Both the position numbers and the translations under genes were made by a program. From Corynebacterium renale (lineage in GTDB: Bacteria > Actinomycetota > Actinomycetes > Mycobacteriales > Mycobacteriaceae), in NCBI RefSeq assembly GCF_002563965.1, contig NZ_PDJF01000001.1, forward strand, positions 620,001 to 684,000: a DNA stretch of 64,000 nucleotides. Reading direction: 5' to 3'. Shown here in pieces: positions 17,390 through 26,943 of the stretch. The notes below the pieces were generated by a model that worked only from the letters and a program-made list of their open reading frames with translations, had not been told where the DNA came from and searched no databases. How positions within the stretch are numbered: the first letter of the stretch is position 1; each line of letters begins with the position of its first letter.

Positions 17390-18699
17390 TGTCACCCGCA
17401 TTAGTTGCAGCTCTGATTCTGCTGTTCGGCGTGGTCATCCTTATTGCCATGTCCGTGCCGATCACGGTGGCCATTGGCCTGCCGTCCCTGCTTGCCGCGA
17501 TGGCGGTCCTAGGCCCGGAGAACGCGGCCCAGGCGGTCACGCAACGTATGTTTACCGGCACGAATAGTTTCAGCCTGCTGGCGATTCCGTTCTTCGTGTT
17601 GGCGGGCTCGCTGATGAATTCAGGCGGTATCGCCGCCCGGCTTATCGACGCCGCCAAGGTCCTCGTCGGCCGCATGCCCGCATCCATGGCGCAGACCAAC
17701 GTCCTGGCCAACGGCCTGTTCGGCGCGGTCTCTGGCGCAGCTGTCGCGGCCGCGTCCGCGGTCGGTACCGTGATGACCCCGCGCATGGAGGAAGACGGCT
17801 ATTCGCGTTCCTACTCCGCCGCCGTGAACGTGGCGTCCGCCCCGGCCGGCATGCTGATTCCGCCGTCGAACACGTTCATCGTGTACTCGCTGGTGTCCTC
17901 GACCTCCATTGCCGCGCTGTTCATGGCTGGTGTGGGGCCGGGTCTGCTGTGGATCATCGCGTGTTCCATCGTGGCGTGGTTGCTGTCGCGTAAAGAGAAT
18001 TACACGAAGGCCACCGAACGGCCGTCGTTAAGCCTCTTCGCCCTGACCATCTGGCGTGCCGTGCCGTCCCTGGCCATGATCTTCATCGTGGTGGGTGGTA
18101 TTTTGGCCGGCTGGTTCACCCCTACCGAATCCGCCGCGATTGCCGTGGTGTACTGCCTGATCCTGGGCTTTGCGTACCGTCAGATTAAGGTCAAGGACCT
18201 GCCGGGCATTCTGCTGAGCTCCACGCGCACCACGTGTATCGTCATGATGCTGGTTGCGGTCAGTTCCGCCCTGTCGTGGGTGATGGCGTTCGCTAAGATT
18301 CCGCAGCTGATTGCCGACGCCCTGCTGGCCGTCAGCGATTCCAAGGTGATCATCCTGCTCATCATGATGTTCATCCTGCTGTGCATCGGCACCTTCATGG
18401 ACCCGACCCCTGCGATCTTGATCTTCGTCCCGATCTTCCTGCCCGTGGTCACGGAACTTGGAGTGGACCCGGTTCACTTCGGCATGATGGTCGTGATGAA
18501 CCTGTCGCTGGGCGTGATCACACCGCCGGTGGGCAACGTGCTCTTCGTCGGCGCCCAAGTCGCCGGTCTGCGCCTGGAATCGGTCTTGAGCAAACTGTGG
18601 CCGTTCCTCATCGCAATCCTGGTGGCGCTGCTCTTCGTGGTCTTCATCCCGCAGATTTCCCTGTGGCTGCCGTCCACGATGGGACTCATCGGCAGTTAA
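17389..18699 (+). CDS. dctM: TRAP transporter large permease (DctM)
   Basis: The 436-residue large permease with about 12 hydrophobic helices. Family signatures are SFSLLAIPFFVLAGSLMN and ANGLFGAVSGAAVAAASAVGT near the N-terminal half, and GTFMDPTPAILIFVPIFLPV and MNLSLGVITPPVGNVLFVG in the second half. It imports the ligand delivered by DctP using the sodium or proton gradient. The start overlaps the dctQ stop (TAATG). One GCTTATCGACG copy at 17640 encodes RLIDA. Confidence 0.95.
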   Translation: MSPALVAALILLFGVVILIAMSVPITVAIGLPSLLAAMAVLGPENAAQAVTQRMFTGTNSFSLLAIPFFVLAGSLMNSGGIAARLIDAAKVLVGRMPASMAQTNVLANGLFGAVSGAAVAAASAVGTVMTPRMEEDGYSRSYSAAVNVASAPAGMLIPPSNTFIVYSLVSSTSIAALFMAGVGPGLLWIIACSIVAWLLSRKENYTKATERPSLSLFALTIWRAVPSLAMIFIVVGGILAGWFTPTESAAIAVVYCLILGFAYRQIKVKDLPGILLSSTRTTCIVMMLVAVSSALSWVMAFAKIPQLIADALLAVSDSKVIILLIMMFILLCIGTFMDPTPAILIFVPIFLPVVTELGVDPVHFGMMVVMNLSLGVITPPVGNVLFVGAQVAGLRLESVLSKLWPFLIAILVALLFVVFIPQISLWLPSTMGLIGS

Positions 18700-18711
18700 C
18701 CGCGCCCCTGC

Positions 18712-18921
18712 TTATTCGGCCCGCAGCTGGAAGTATTCCGGCAGCGGGCCTTCGTAATGCGCCACATCCGCCGCAAGCGCCGGCAAATCCCGCTCCGGGG
18801 CGACCAACGCCACGCCCATCATCCCCGCCACCACGGCCACAATGCTGGCCACCGCCATCACCACGTGCGTGTGGGCAGGAGTTTCGCGGTGGATACGCAC
18901 CGCCACTGGAATATTCAACAT
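18712..18921 (-). CDS. Small membrane protein, hypothetical
   Basis: A 69-residue protein with one clear hydrophobic helix (VVMAVASIVAVVAGMMGVALVA) between a polar N-terminus (RIHRETPAHTH) and an acidic tail. The start is uncertain: GGGAGG sits only 1 nt before the ATG at 18921, so initiation at the next codon (TTG) is possible. It is convergent with dctM. No function can be given. Confidence 0.5.
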   Translation of the reverse strand: MLNIPVAVRIHRETPAHTHVVMAVASIVAVVAGMMGVALVAPERDLPALAADVAHYEGPLPEYFQLRAE

Positions 18922-18999
18922 GCCTCCCAGGCTAAAAACACCTGCTGCCGGCCAGCTGCGAAATACCCCCTTGAAGGCTGCCGGTTTACAGTAGACACC

Positions 19000-20058
19000 G
19001 TGAAGAACACGGACTATAAGCGCTGGTTAATCGTGGCGCCGCTTTCCATCGCCCTGGGCGCGCTGCTGGCCTGGGCGCACGTCCCGGCGGCGTGGATCCT
19101 TGGGGCGATCGTGGTCTCTGGGGTGGTTGCCTTATCGACGGGTCATGACATGCACGTAGCGCGGCCCGTGTACGCGGCGTCCCGCGCCGTCATCGGAGTG
19201 ATAGCCGGTATTCCGGTTGTGGGGATCACGTGGGGCCAGGTTGGATCGTTCATCATCCCAGGCCTGTGCATCGCGCTGCTAACTACCGCGTTCGGCCTGG
19301 CGGGCGGGTATGTCCTCGCGCGTTCCGACCGCACCATCGACGCCAACACCGGCGTCCTGTCCATGCTGCCGGGCGGGGCTTCGATGATGCCGGTCCTGGC
19401 CTCTGAACTGGGTGCCGATTACCGCTACGTGTCCCTGGTCCAGTACCTGCGCCTGCTCATCGTGTCTGTCACGCTGCCACTAGTTGCCGGCCTTTTCCCC
19501 GGCGATGGCGCGGCGCAGCTCGACGATCCGCGGCTGAGCGTGGCGGAATTGTTCATCGCGGCCGCGGTTGTGGCGGTGCTGGCGGGCGTCGGCAGTTGGG
19601 CGGGGCGCCTCCTGCACCTGCCCGTTCCCTCGGTGGTGGGGCCGCTGGCGTTGACGGTAGTGGTCGGTTCGTTCGTACCGGCAGACTATGCGGCGCTGTT
19701 GACCGTGCCGGCGCCGCTGGCCGTGTTCGCGTTTGTGTGCATCGGCTGGATTTGTGGCGGCGGGTTGTCGCTGCCCACCCTGAAGGTGTTTGCCCGCCAG
19801 TTGCCGGTGACGGTGACGATGATCGTCCTCATGATGGCCGCCTGCGCCGGGGCGGGCTGGCTGCTCACGCTCGCGATCGACGCGACCGGCCTCGAAGGCT
19901 ACTTGGCGACCTCGCCCGGCGCGCTGGAGACCGTCCTCGCGCTGGCGAGCGAGGGGCATGCGGGCGCGGTCGTTGTGGTGTTGCAGATAATTCGCCTGCT
20001 CACCGTGATTGTGGTGGCCTCGTACGTGCCGGCGATCCTGCGCCGGCTGCGTCGCTAG
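19000..20058 (+). CDS. AbrB-family (AbrB duplication) integral membrane protein
   Basis: A 352-residue protein of about ten membrane helices made of two similar halves, as in the AbrB-duplication family (named for a putative regulator of ammonia mono-oxygenase, but clearly a membrane protein). The motif SMLPGGASMMPVLASELGADYRYVSLVQYLR is repeated in weaker form as TSPGALETVLALASEGHAGAVVVVLQIIRLL. The GTG at 19000 is preceded 7 nt upstream by TACAGT, so the mRNA is probably leaderless. The function is unknown. The stop is 6 bp from the convergent DUF885 gene. Confidence 0.88.
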   Translation: MKNTDYKRWLIVAPLSIALGALLAWAHVPAAWILGAIVVSGVVALSTGHDMHVARPVYAASRAVIGVIAGIPVVGITWGQVGSFIIPGLCIALLTTAFGLAGGYVLARSDRTIDANTGVLSMLPGGASMMPVLASELGADYRYVSLVQYLRLLIVSVTLPLVAGLFPGDGAAQLDDPRLSVAELFIAAAVVAVLAGVGSWAGRLLHLPVPSVVGPLALTVVVGSFVPADYAALLTVPAPLAVFAFVCIGWICGGGLSLPTLKVFARQLPVTVTMIVLMMAACAGAGWLLTLAIDATGLEGYLATSPGALETVLALASEGHAGAVVVVLQIIRLLTVIVVASYVPAILRRLRR

Positions 20059-20064
20059 ACGTCG

Positions 20065-21720
20065 CTAGTTGTCCAGCACCTCGGAGGCGAGCACGGACAT
20101 GGGCACCGAGCCAAGCGCCAGGGCGTTGGTGTGGAACTGCTTGAGCGTCTGCCCTTCGGCGAGCGCGGCGGCGCGGGTGTCCAGCCACATGCGCTGGCCC
20201 ACGGCGTAGGAGGCGGCCTGGCCGGGCCAGCCGAGGTAGCGGTTGATTTCGAAGTTGAGGTTGGCCTCGTCCATGGCGGTGTTTTCGCGCAGGAACCACT
20301 TGGCGTAGGACGCGTCCCACACGCCGGTCTTGACGGGTACCTGTTTGCGCAGGTGGACGCCAATGTCTAGGGCGACGCGGGCGACGCGGAGGCGTTGGGC
20401 GTCGAGGTAGCCCAGCCGTGTGGCGGGGTCGTCGAAGTAGCCGAGTTCGTCCATGAGGGTTTCGGCGTAGGTGGCCCAGCCTTCGCCGTGGCCGGAGATC
20501 CAGCAGACGCTGCGGCGCCACATGTTGAGTATGTCGGAGGAGACGGTGGTGCCGCATTGCAGGTGGTGTCCGGGCACGCCTTCGTGGAAGACGGTGGTGA
20601 GTTCTTGCCAGGTGTGGAAGGTGTTTTGGCCTTCGGGGACGGACCACCACATGCGGCCGGGGCGGTCGAGGTCGTCGGTGGGTGGGGTGTAGAAGATTCC
20701 GCCGGTGCCTGCTGGGTCGATGCAGCAGTCGAGGGTGCGCATCTCTGGTGGGATGTCGAAGTGTTCGGCCCCGAGTTCGGCGACGGCCTTGTCGGAGGTG
20801 CGCTGCATCCATTCGCGCAGGTTGTCTACGCCGGTGATGGTGTAGCGGTCGTCGTGGTTGAGGTTGAAGAAGGCTTCGCGGATGGAGACGTCGGAGCCGT
20901 AGAGGCTGTGGACGATTTTCTTTTGTTCGGCGCGGATTTCTTGGAGGCGTTCGAGGGACCAGGTGTAGGTTTCGTCGAGGTCGATTTCGTCGCCGACGAA
21001 TTCGTGGGAGAACAGTTCGTAGCGGTCGCGGCCGACGGCGTCGGTGTCGGGGGCGGATGGTGCGAGTTGGTCGCCGAGCCATTCGGCGAAGTCTTCGAAG
21101 GCGTGTTTTGCGGCGACGATTTCGGCGCAGTGTTCTTCTAGGCCGAGGTGGTCGAGCATGGAGTCGGCGTCGACGAGGTCGTCGCACTGGGAGATGACCT
21201 CGTCGATTTGGCGTGCCGACGCCACGTGCCCCCGGTTGGCGGCCTCGCTTAAGGATTCGCGGTAGCCGTCGAGCGCGGCCGGGATTTTGGACATGCGGCT
21301 GCGGATGGCGTCGCGGCCTTCGGCGGTCTCGCGGTCCATGAGGAGGAAGGTGTCGCGGATGGTTTGGACGGGCGAGTCAATATTATTAAGGAGCCGCAGC
21401 GTCTCGTCGAGGTGGTGTTTGTCCAGCTCGAGGGTGAGTCGGTCGCGGAGGGTGGCGGCGGTGACGTGGTCGACGGCGTCGAAGTCGTCATCGTCGTCGG
21501 ATTCGTCGGTGCCTTCGTCGAAGGCGTCGACGTCCATGATCATGTCGCGGTAGCGTTCGGCGCGGCGTTCCCAGTATTCGGGTGAGAAGTCCTGCAATTC
21601 GCCGTTGAGCCCTTCGATGCCCCAGGCGGTGGCGTCGGTGGGGCTGATGTGGGCGAGGTCGACGACGAAGGCATCGCACGACGAATCGAGCAACGAGTAC
21701 TCACGTTCTTCAGAACTCAT
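20065..21720 (-). CDS. DUF885 family protein, likely metallopeptidase-like
   Basis: About 551 residues. The family signature HEGVPGHHLQ gives a zinc-like HExxxxHH pattern near residue 375, followed by YAETLMDELGYFDDPATRLG and GWPGQAASYAVGQ near the C-terminus. DUF885 proteins resemble M32/M3-type peptidases, but their substrates are mostly unknown. The ATG at 21720 is preferred over the TTG at 21729: TAAGAT lies 8 nt upstream and there is no ribosome site. It is divergent from the sirtuin gene. Confidence 0.9.
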   Translation of the reverse strand: MSSEEREYSLLDSSCDAFVVDLAHISPTDATAWGIEGLNGELQDFSPEYWERRAERYRDMIMDVDAFDEGTDESDDDDDFDAVDHVTAATLRDRLTLELDKHHLDETLRLLNNIDSPVQTIRDTFLLMDRETAEGRDAIRSRMSKIPAALDGYRESLSEAANRGHVASARQIDEVISQCDDLVDADSMLDHLGLEEHCAEIVAAKHAFEDFAEWLGDQLAPSAPDTDAVGRDRYELFSHEFVGDEIDLDETYTWSLERLQEIRAEQKKIVHSLYGSDVSIREAFFNLNHDDRYTITGVDNLREWMQRTSDKAVAELGAEHFDIPPEMRTLDCCIDPAGTGGIFYTPPTDDLDRPGRMWWSVPEGQNTFHTWQELTTVFHEGVPGHHLQCGTTVSSDILNMWRRSVCWISGHGEGWATYAETLMDELGYFDDPATRLGYLDAQRLRVARVALDIGVHLRKQVPVKTGVWDASYAKWFLRENTAMDEANLNFEINRYLGWPGQAASYAVGQRMWLDTRAAALAEGQTLKQFHTNALALGSVPMSVLASEVLDN

Positions 21721-21777
21721 AGCGGGCAATCTTAGCTACCGTGCCGGTGAACTGCCACCTGTGGGACAATAGGAGTT

Positions 21778-22551
21778 ATGCAGACGGACTTTTTCGCAGC
21801 GATCAGCGGTGTTTTCGAGCGGGTGGAGCGCCCGGTTGTGGAGTTCTTCACCGGGGCGGGAATCAGTGCGGATTCGGGGATTGCCACGTTCCGGGATAAG
21901 GATACGGGCTTGTGGTCGCAGGTGGATCCGCAGGAAGTGTGCAGCATGTCGGCGTGGGCGCGTGACCCGGAGCTGGTGTTCGGCTGGCACCTGTGGCAGG
22001 CGCGGCTGATGTCGCAGGCCGCGCCGAATCCGGGGCACTTCGCCGCCGCCACGTGGGAGGCTTCTTCGCTTTGCGACGCCCACGTGACCACCCAAAACAT
22101 CGATTCCTTGCACGAGGCCGCGGGTTCGCGCAACGTTGCTCACCTGCACGGGAACGTCGCAAAGTTCGAGTGCGGTATCTGTGGGCGCCCGTATCGCGGC
22201 GAGGTGCCCCTGCCGGAGGAGCCGGTGGAGCGGATTGCCCCGCCGGAGTGCCCGGCCTGCGGGAACCTGGTGAAGCCGGCGGTGACGTTCTTCGGGGAGG
22301 CGTTGCCGGCGCGGGATTGGCAGGTGGCGCAGGAGCGGATGCTGGCTGCGGATCTGGTGATCATTGTGGGGACGTCGGGCGTGGTGTTCCCGGCGGCGGG
22401 TTTGCCGGTGGAAGCGAAAAGGGCTGGGGCAACCCTCGTGGAGGTGAGCCCTCAGCCCACGGACCTAACGCCACTATGCAGCGCCACGTGGTCCACGACC
22501 GCCGCGGAGGCGGGTCCTGCGTCGCAGGAGTTTATTTCAGCGCCTTATTAA
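21778..22551 (+). CDS. cobB: Sirtuin (Sir2/CobB) NAD-dependent protein deacylase
   Basis: A 257-residue class sirtuin that removes acyl groups from lysines using NAD. Seen in order: GAGISADSGIATFRD (NAD binding), TQNIDSLHEAAG, the catalytic HLHG (H124), a zinc finger with two Cys pairs (CGIC and CPAC), KPAVTFFGE and GTSGVVFPAA. All key residues are present. GACAAT and AGGAG lie directly before the ATG, so either a very short leader or leaderless initiation is possible. The 3' end overlaps the convergent HdeD gene by 20 nt. Confidence 0.95.
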   Translation: MQTDFFAAISGVFERVERPVVEFFTGAGISADSGIATFRDKDTGLWSQVDPQEVCSMSAWARDPELVFGWHLWQARLMSQAAPNPGHFAAATWEASSLCDAHVTTQNIDSLHEAAGSRNVAHLHGNVAKFECGICGRPYRGEVPLPEEPVERIAPPECPACGNLVKPAVTFFGEALPARDWQVAQERMLAADLVIIVGTSGVVFPAAGLPVEAKRAGATLVEVSPQPTDLTPLCSATWSTTAAEAGPASQEFISAPY

Positions 22552-23125
22552 CCTGGTACGCCAGCACGAAGCTGGTGATGGCGAAGATGATCGCCCAGAT
22601 TCCGGCAACCCATACGGCCGCGACGAGCGCGCCGCCCGGGTTGAGCAGGAGCATCAGGACGAACACGATGGCGATAATCACGTTGAGCACGCCCAGTGCC
22701 GTGGACCAACCGCCGCCGCGGGTGAACAGGGGGACGGCGCGGAAGATGACGCCGATGGCCATGAGCCAGAGGAAGAAAAGGCCTATGAAGAATCCGGCGG
22801 ATAGTGGCAGGAAGAACAAGATGACGCCGGCAATGATGGCAATCACTGCGAAGAACATGTCCCAGCCCCAGCCGGAGACGTCGTTTTTCTTTTCCTGCCA
22901 GGCACCCCAGGCGTGGGCGATGCCGTCGATAAGCAACCAAGCTGCGATAACGATGCCGAGCATCGCCGAGATCGCGGCGGTGCTGGGGCCGGGGGCGATG
23001 AGGACGAGCACACCGAAGATGGCCGCGATGATGCCGCGCACGACGAGCCAGCCGACGCTTGCCTTGCCCACGCGGCTCAAAAGATTCTGAACATTTTGTT
23101 CACTGTAGTAATTTCTAAAAGACAT
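22532..23125 (-). CDS. HdeD/DUF308 family membrane protein
   Basis: A 197-residue protein of six hydrophobic helices in three pairs, with the DUF308 repeats (GIIAAIFGVLVLIAPGPS, AVIAIIAGVILFFLPLSAG, GVLNVIIAIVFVLMLLLNPGG). The Escherichia coli relative HdeD is linked to acid stress. The role here is unknown. The ATG at 23125 is chosen because AGGAG lies 10 nt upstream. Longer in-frame starts would add an unlikely N-terminus. Confidence 0.88.
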   Translation of the reverse strand: MSFRNYYSEQNVQNLLSRVGKASVGWLVVRGIIAAIFGVLVLIAPGPSTAAISAMLGIVIAAWLLIDGIAHAWGAWQEKKNDVSGWGWDMFFAVIAIIAGVILFFLPLSAGFFIGLFFLWLMAIGVIFRAVPLFTRGGGWSTALGVLNVIIAIVFVLMLLLNPGGALVAAVWVAGIWAIIFAITSFVLAYQVNKALK

Positions 23126-23198
23126 AAAACAAATACTCCTGAAAAACAACAAGGTACTGATATGTACCCTACCCGTTGTGGCGGGGGTAGCGCAGGGG

Positions 23199-23240
23199 TA
23201 GACCATGTTGTTCAGATTTACGATGAAAATTTAGACCATG
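23199..23240. promoter_or_regulatory. Direct repeat TAGACCATG, candidate operator of the ROK regulator
   Basis: TAGACCATG occurs at 23199-23207 and 23232-23240, 33 bp apart (about three helical turns), just upstream of the ROK-type gene and between it and hdeD. The second copy is also the left part of the dyad TAGAC CATGCA GTCTA. ROK repressors often control their own region. No experiment is implied. Confidence 0.4.
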
Positions 23241-23268
23241 CAGTCTACTTGTGACTAGGATGTCAACC

Positions 23269-24411
23269 ATGGACCAGACCGGAGCACTCGCATTCGCCAG
23301 GCCGACCACGCCGGCAGCACGCACCCTCCACCTCTTACGGCAGGGAAAACCGCTGACCAGGGCCTCCATCGTAGAATCCACCGGCCTCTCGCAGCCCACA
23401 ATCACGCGCGCGGTCACGAACCTCATTAACGCCGGTTTTGCGCAAGAGCGCCCCGACCTTGCCACCAAACGCACCCGCGGCCGGCCCACCATCCCCGTCG
23501 ACATGCCGCGCGTGCCCACCCTGTTCGCCGGCATCGCGATCGGCACCACCGACCACTTCCTGGGCATTTACTCCGTCCACGGCACCCGCGTCCACGGCAC
23601 CCCCGTGCGCATCCCAGTCGCCGACATGACCCCGCGCGACTTCTTCGCCGCCCTGTCCACCGCCCTGCACGACACGCTCGCCGCCGGGCAGTACACCATC
23701 GCGGCACTTGGCGTCACCACGTCAGGCAGGGTGCTTAACGACGGCACCGTCGACGCCCCCAACCTCGGGTGGGAAGCAGTCCCCGCCGCCGACCTCCTGC
23801 GCGAACACGTCAACGTGCCCGTCAGCATTTCCGGCGCGGTGCCCGCCATCCTGGGCAGCGAGATCCACTCCACCGAACTCACGCGCCTGGAAACCACGAA
23901 TACGCTGGCCCTTTTCGCCGACGACTCCCTCTCCGCCGCCGTCACCACCGACGACGGTGCCTGGCAGATCCGCACCCTACCTGCCGTTACGTCCGAGACC
24001 CTGGGCCTGCGCGACAACGCCCCCGAAACGAGCCTCAACACCGATGGCTTCCTGGCCCACGTGCGCCGCACCGGCCTGCCCGCCCCCTCCCTGCAGGCGC
24101 TGGTGAAATCCGCGGAAACCACCCCGCGTGCGCGCGCGGTCCTCGACGAACGCGGCACCCTACTGGCGCGCCTGACCGCAGAATTGATTGCCCGGTACCA
24201 GCCCAGCACCGTCGTGCTGGCCGGCTCCACCTTCACCGAGGACAAGGGCACCACGAAGGCGTTCTCGCAGGCTATCCGCCAGGTCGTGGACACCGTCCCC
24301 GAGCTGCGCCTGATCCCCACCCACAATGAGATTGTGCAGGCCATCGCGCGGGCCGCAGCGCTCGACCCCGTGCTGCGTGACCCGCTGCGGTTCCCCGTGC
24401 TAAATCGCTAG
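23269..24411 (+). CDS. ROK family transcriptional regulator
   Basis: About 380 residues. A winged helix-turn-helix occupies the first 70 (RTLHLLRQGKPLTRASIVESTGLSQPTITRAVTNLINAGF), then a ROK sugar-kinase-like fold (FAGIAIGTTDHFLGIYSVHG, AALGVTTSGRV, NVPVSISGAVPAILGSE). The usual ROK zinc motif with CxCGxxGC is missing, and the kinase catalytic segment is weak, so it is a regulator and not an enzyme. The start is uncertain (GTG 23251, ATG 23260 or ATG 23269). AGGA lies 8 nt before the last. The ligand is unknown. The 3' end overlaps the convergent YhgE gene by 12 nt. Confidence 0.85.
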   Translation: MDQTGALAFARPTTPAARTLHLLRQGKPLTRASIVESTGLSQPTITRAVTNLINAGFAQERPDLATKRTRGRPTIPVDMPRVPTLFAGIAIGTTDHFLGIYSVHGTRVHGTPVRIPVADMTPRDFFAALSTALHDTLAAGQYTIAALGVTTSGRVLNDGTVDAPNLGWEAVPAADLLREHVNVPVSISGAVPAILGSEIHSTELTRLETTNTLALFADDSLSAAVTTDDGAWQIRTLPAVTSETLGLRDNAPETSLNTDGFLAHVRRTGLPAPSLQALVKSAETTPRARAVLDERGTLLARLTAELIARYQPSTVVLAGSTFTEDKGTTKAFSQAIRQVVDTVPELRLIPTHNEIVQAIARAAALDPVLRDPLRFPVLNR

Positions 24412-26319
24412 TTCTGGGTGCAGGTCCTTGCGGGCAATCACCCGCTTGGCCCACGCCGCCAGCGACGACACCGCAAGCGCGCCGACCCAGACGCACGCCA
24501 ACACGATCACGCCCTGCTGCAGGCGCGGATCCCCCTGGCCCGGCCCGATGATCGCTTGGCGGAATATATTCACCGAATACGTCATGGGGTCGTACGTATT
24601 AAACCAGCGCAGGAACGCCGGCTGCGTCTCCGGCGGGTACAGCCCGCCCGAGGACACCAGCTGCAGCGCCATGAATGCGATCGCGACCACGCGACCGGCC
24701 GTCGCACCCACCGCCGCGTTGATCGCCTGGACCACCGCAACGAACGTCCACGACACACCAACCAGCGCCGCCCACAGCAGACCCGGGCGTGCCGGATCCA
24801 GGCCGACGAGGCCCGTAATCACAGCCCACACAATCGTGGCCTGCAGCGTACCGACGACGATCGCCGGCAGGTAGGACGCCAACACCGCGCGCAGCGGCGA
24901 CACACCCGAATCCAGGGCCCGGCGCTGCAGCGGGTTGAGTACGAAGAACATCATGATCCCGCCAATAAACATGGCCAGGGACAGGAAGAATGGCGCCAGG
25001 CCCACGCCGAACTTGGTCAGGCCGTCGCCGGTGAGTTCGCGGTGGGCGGGCTGGCCGCCGACGGCGGAGGCGTCGTTCAGCCGCTGGCCTTCCCAGGTGG
25101 GCACCGCGTCCGTGCCCTCCCCCAGTTTGAAGGCGAGTTCTCCGGAACCGTCGTCGAGTGTGACCAGGCCGTCGCGCAGGGCGGCCGCACCGGTGCGCAG
25201 CTGGGTCGCGCCGGCGGACAGCTTGGAGGAACCGTCGGCCACCGCATTCACGCCGACGACCAGCGCCGCCGACCCATCCTTGAGCTGCACGAGCCCCTCG
25301 TTCAAGGCGTGCGCGCCCGCCGTCGCCGTATTCATGCCGGCGCGGTAGGCCGCCAGGGCGTCGCGCAGCTGCGCCGCCTGGGATTCGGTGCGCACGCCAT
25401 GAAGCGCCGCATCGATCTGGTCAGCCAGCTGCGGCGCGCCCGGCAGGCCCGAGGAACGCAGCGCCGCCGACGCGTTCACCAGCGGCGCGACCGCCTGGTC
25501 GAAGGCGGCCTGCAGATTATCGGCGCCCTGGCCCACGCGGTTGGTCACGGCGTCGAGCTGGGAAAGGCCGTCGGCAAGCTGCGCCGACGCTTCCTCCGCT
25601 TTCGCCAGGCCTGCGTCCAAGGTGGACGCGCCCTCACGCAGGCGCTGCGTGCCTTGCTCCGCGGTGGCCAAACCTTCCTCCAGGGTGGCGGCACCGCTGG
25701 TGAGGTCCTCGGCGCCGGTGCGAGCGGACGAGGTGCCGTCGTGAAGCGTGCCAGCCCCGTCGCGGGCGGTGGACATGCCGTCCTTCACCGTGGAATAGCC
25801 GAGCAGCAACTGGTTCGTGACTTGCTCGCCCAGCTGCTGGTCAACGGTGTTGACCACCGTCGTGGACACCTGATTGCCCAGCGTGGAGGCGATGAAACCA
25901 TTGTTGTTGTTCAGCTGGACGTTGATCGTCGCGGACTGCGGATTCTCCCCGCGGATCGAAGTCGCGGCGTCCGAGAAATCCTCCGGCAACTCGATCGCCA
26001 AGTAATACGTCCCGTCGGCCACGCCCCGGCGCGCCTCATCCGCCGACACGGGGATGAAGTTCACGGCGTCATTTTTCTCCAGCTCGTCGGCCACCAGGTC
26101 GCCGGCGTTAAACGGCTCCCCGCCGAGCGTGCCGCCGCGGTCCGAGTTCACCACCGCCACCGGCATGCGGCTTAAACCGCCTACCGGGTCGAAGTAGGCC
26201 CACGGGAACAGGCCGCCAAAAATGAGGGGCAGCAGGCAGATCACCACGAAACCTACCGGGGGCAGGACGCCGCGGCGCAGGCGGCGCAGCTCGGAACCAA
26301 TGTGCAGGCCAGCGATCAT
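24400..26319 (-). CDS. YhgE/Pip-type ABC-2 membrane exporter
   Basis: A 639-residue membrane protein. One N-terminal helix (VGFVVICLLPLIFGGLF) is followed by a large outward domain of about 350 residues containing heptad-like repeats of Asp-Gly-x-x-x-L and Ala-Gly-x-x-x-L (SGAATLEEGLATAEQGTQRL and similar), then five C-terminal ABC-2-type helices. This is the YhgE/Pip architecture also seen in phage-infection protein and in ESX-linked proteins. It exports unknown substrates. It overlaps the ATPase gene by 4 nt (ATGA). Confidence 0.92.
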   Translation of the reverse strand: MIAGLHIGSELRRLRRGVLPPVGFVVICLLPLIFGGLFPWAYFDPVGGLSRMPVAVVNSDRGGTLGGEPFNAGDLVADELEKNDAVNFIPVSADEARRGVADGTYYLAIELPEDFSDAATSIRGENPQSATINVQLNNNNGFIASTLGNQVSTTVVNTVDQQLGEQVTNQLLLGYSTVKDGMSTARDGAGTLHDGTSSARTGAEDLTSGAATLEEGLATAEQGTQRLREGASTLDAGLAKAEEASAQLADGLSQLDAVTNRVGQGADNLQAAFDQAVAPLVNASAALRSSGLPGAPQLADQIDAALHGVRTESQAAQLRDALAAYRAGMNTATAGAHALNEGLVQLKDGSAALVVGVNAVADGSSKLSAGATQLRTGAAALRDGLVTLDDGSGELAFKLGEGTDAVPTWEGQRLNDASAVGGQPAHRELTGDGLTKFGVGLAPFFLSLAMFIGGIMMFFVLNPLQRRALDSGVSPLRAVLASYLPAIVVGTLQATIVWAVITGLVGLDPARPGLLWAALVGVSWTFVAVVQAINAAVGATAGRVVAIAFMALQLVSSGGLYPPETQPAFLRWFNTYDPMTYSVNIFRQAIIGPGQGDPRLQQGVIVLACVWVGALAVSSLAAWAKRVIARKDLHPELAI

Positions 26320-26915
26320 AGGGACACCTCCGGGTAGTCGGTCGGGTTGGTGGACAAGGCGACGGTCGGCAGCGGGGCGCGGGCCAGGGTGTCCAGGATG
26401 CGGTCGCGGATTGCCATGTTCTTGACCTGGTCCACGTCATCAACGACGAGCAGGCGCGCGTCCGGGCGGGCGATCAGCGCGAGCGCGACGCGTAAGCGGA
26501 ATCGTTGCTCCACATCCAGGTCCCCGATCACGTCGCCCAGATCCGCGGTGCAGCCGGCCGCGGCGAAAGGTTCCGCGACGTCCGGGGTGCGCGGCACCGG
26601 CTTGTACCACGGCGACGCCCACGCCAGCTGCTCGCGGACGACGGCGCGCACATCGGCTAGGCGCGGGAGGGAATCAACTTCCATCGCGCCGGCCAGGGCG
26701 ACGTGTGCGAAGCGGGCGCGGGTGTCGGCGGGGGTGCCGTCGATAAGCACCTCTCCGGATGTGGCCCGCAGCCTGCCTGCGATGACGAGTGCCGTGGCGG
26801 AGGCGTGACTCTCACGTCCTGTCCGCAGCACGGTGAAGGGCTCTGTGACCTCGAAGGATAATTCGGGGGCGTCCTTGGCTACGCGGAGTGCGCGCAGTTC
26901 CAATGGTGCGTTCAT
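26316..26915 (-). CDS. Degenerate ABC-transporter ATPase-like protein
   Basis: A 199-residue protein that aligns with a short ABC ATPase but lacks key residues. Where Walker A (GxxGxGKS/T) belongs there is TGRESHASATAL with no Gly-Lys-Ser, and the LSGGQ signature is replaced by LDVEQRFRLRVAL. The Walker B-like strand ARLLVVDDVD remains. It is upstream of and overlaps yhgE by 4 nt, and is divergent from a TetR gene. It is probably a non-hydrolysing partner or regulator of the exporter. The ATG at 26915 is chosen (AAGATT 6 nt upstream, leaderless) over 26933. Confidence 0.85.
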   Translation of the reverse strand: MNAPLELRALRVAKDAPELSFEVTEPFTVLRTGRESHASATALVIAGRLRATSGEVLIDGTPADTRARFAHVALAGAMEVDSLPRLADVRAVVREQLAWASPWYKPVPRTPDVAEPFAAAGCTADLGDVIGDLDVEQRFRLRVALALIARPDARLLVVDDVDQVKNMAIRDRILDTLARAPLPTVALSTNPTDYPEVSL

Positions 26916-26943
26916 GTGTCCAATCTTCCACAAGTGGAGGGTT

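Noticed and set aside
24418..26175. Plus-strand ORF of 585 codons opposite yhgE
   Set aside because: Antisense shadow of the periodic YhgE domain, giving an artificial Arg/Gln-rich repeat protein.
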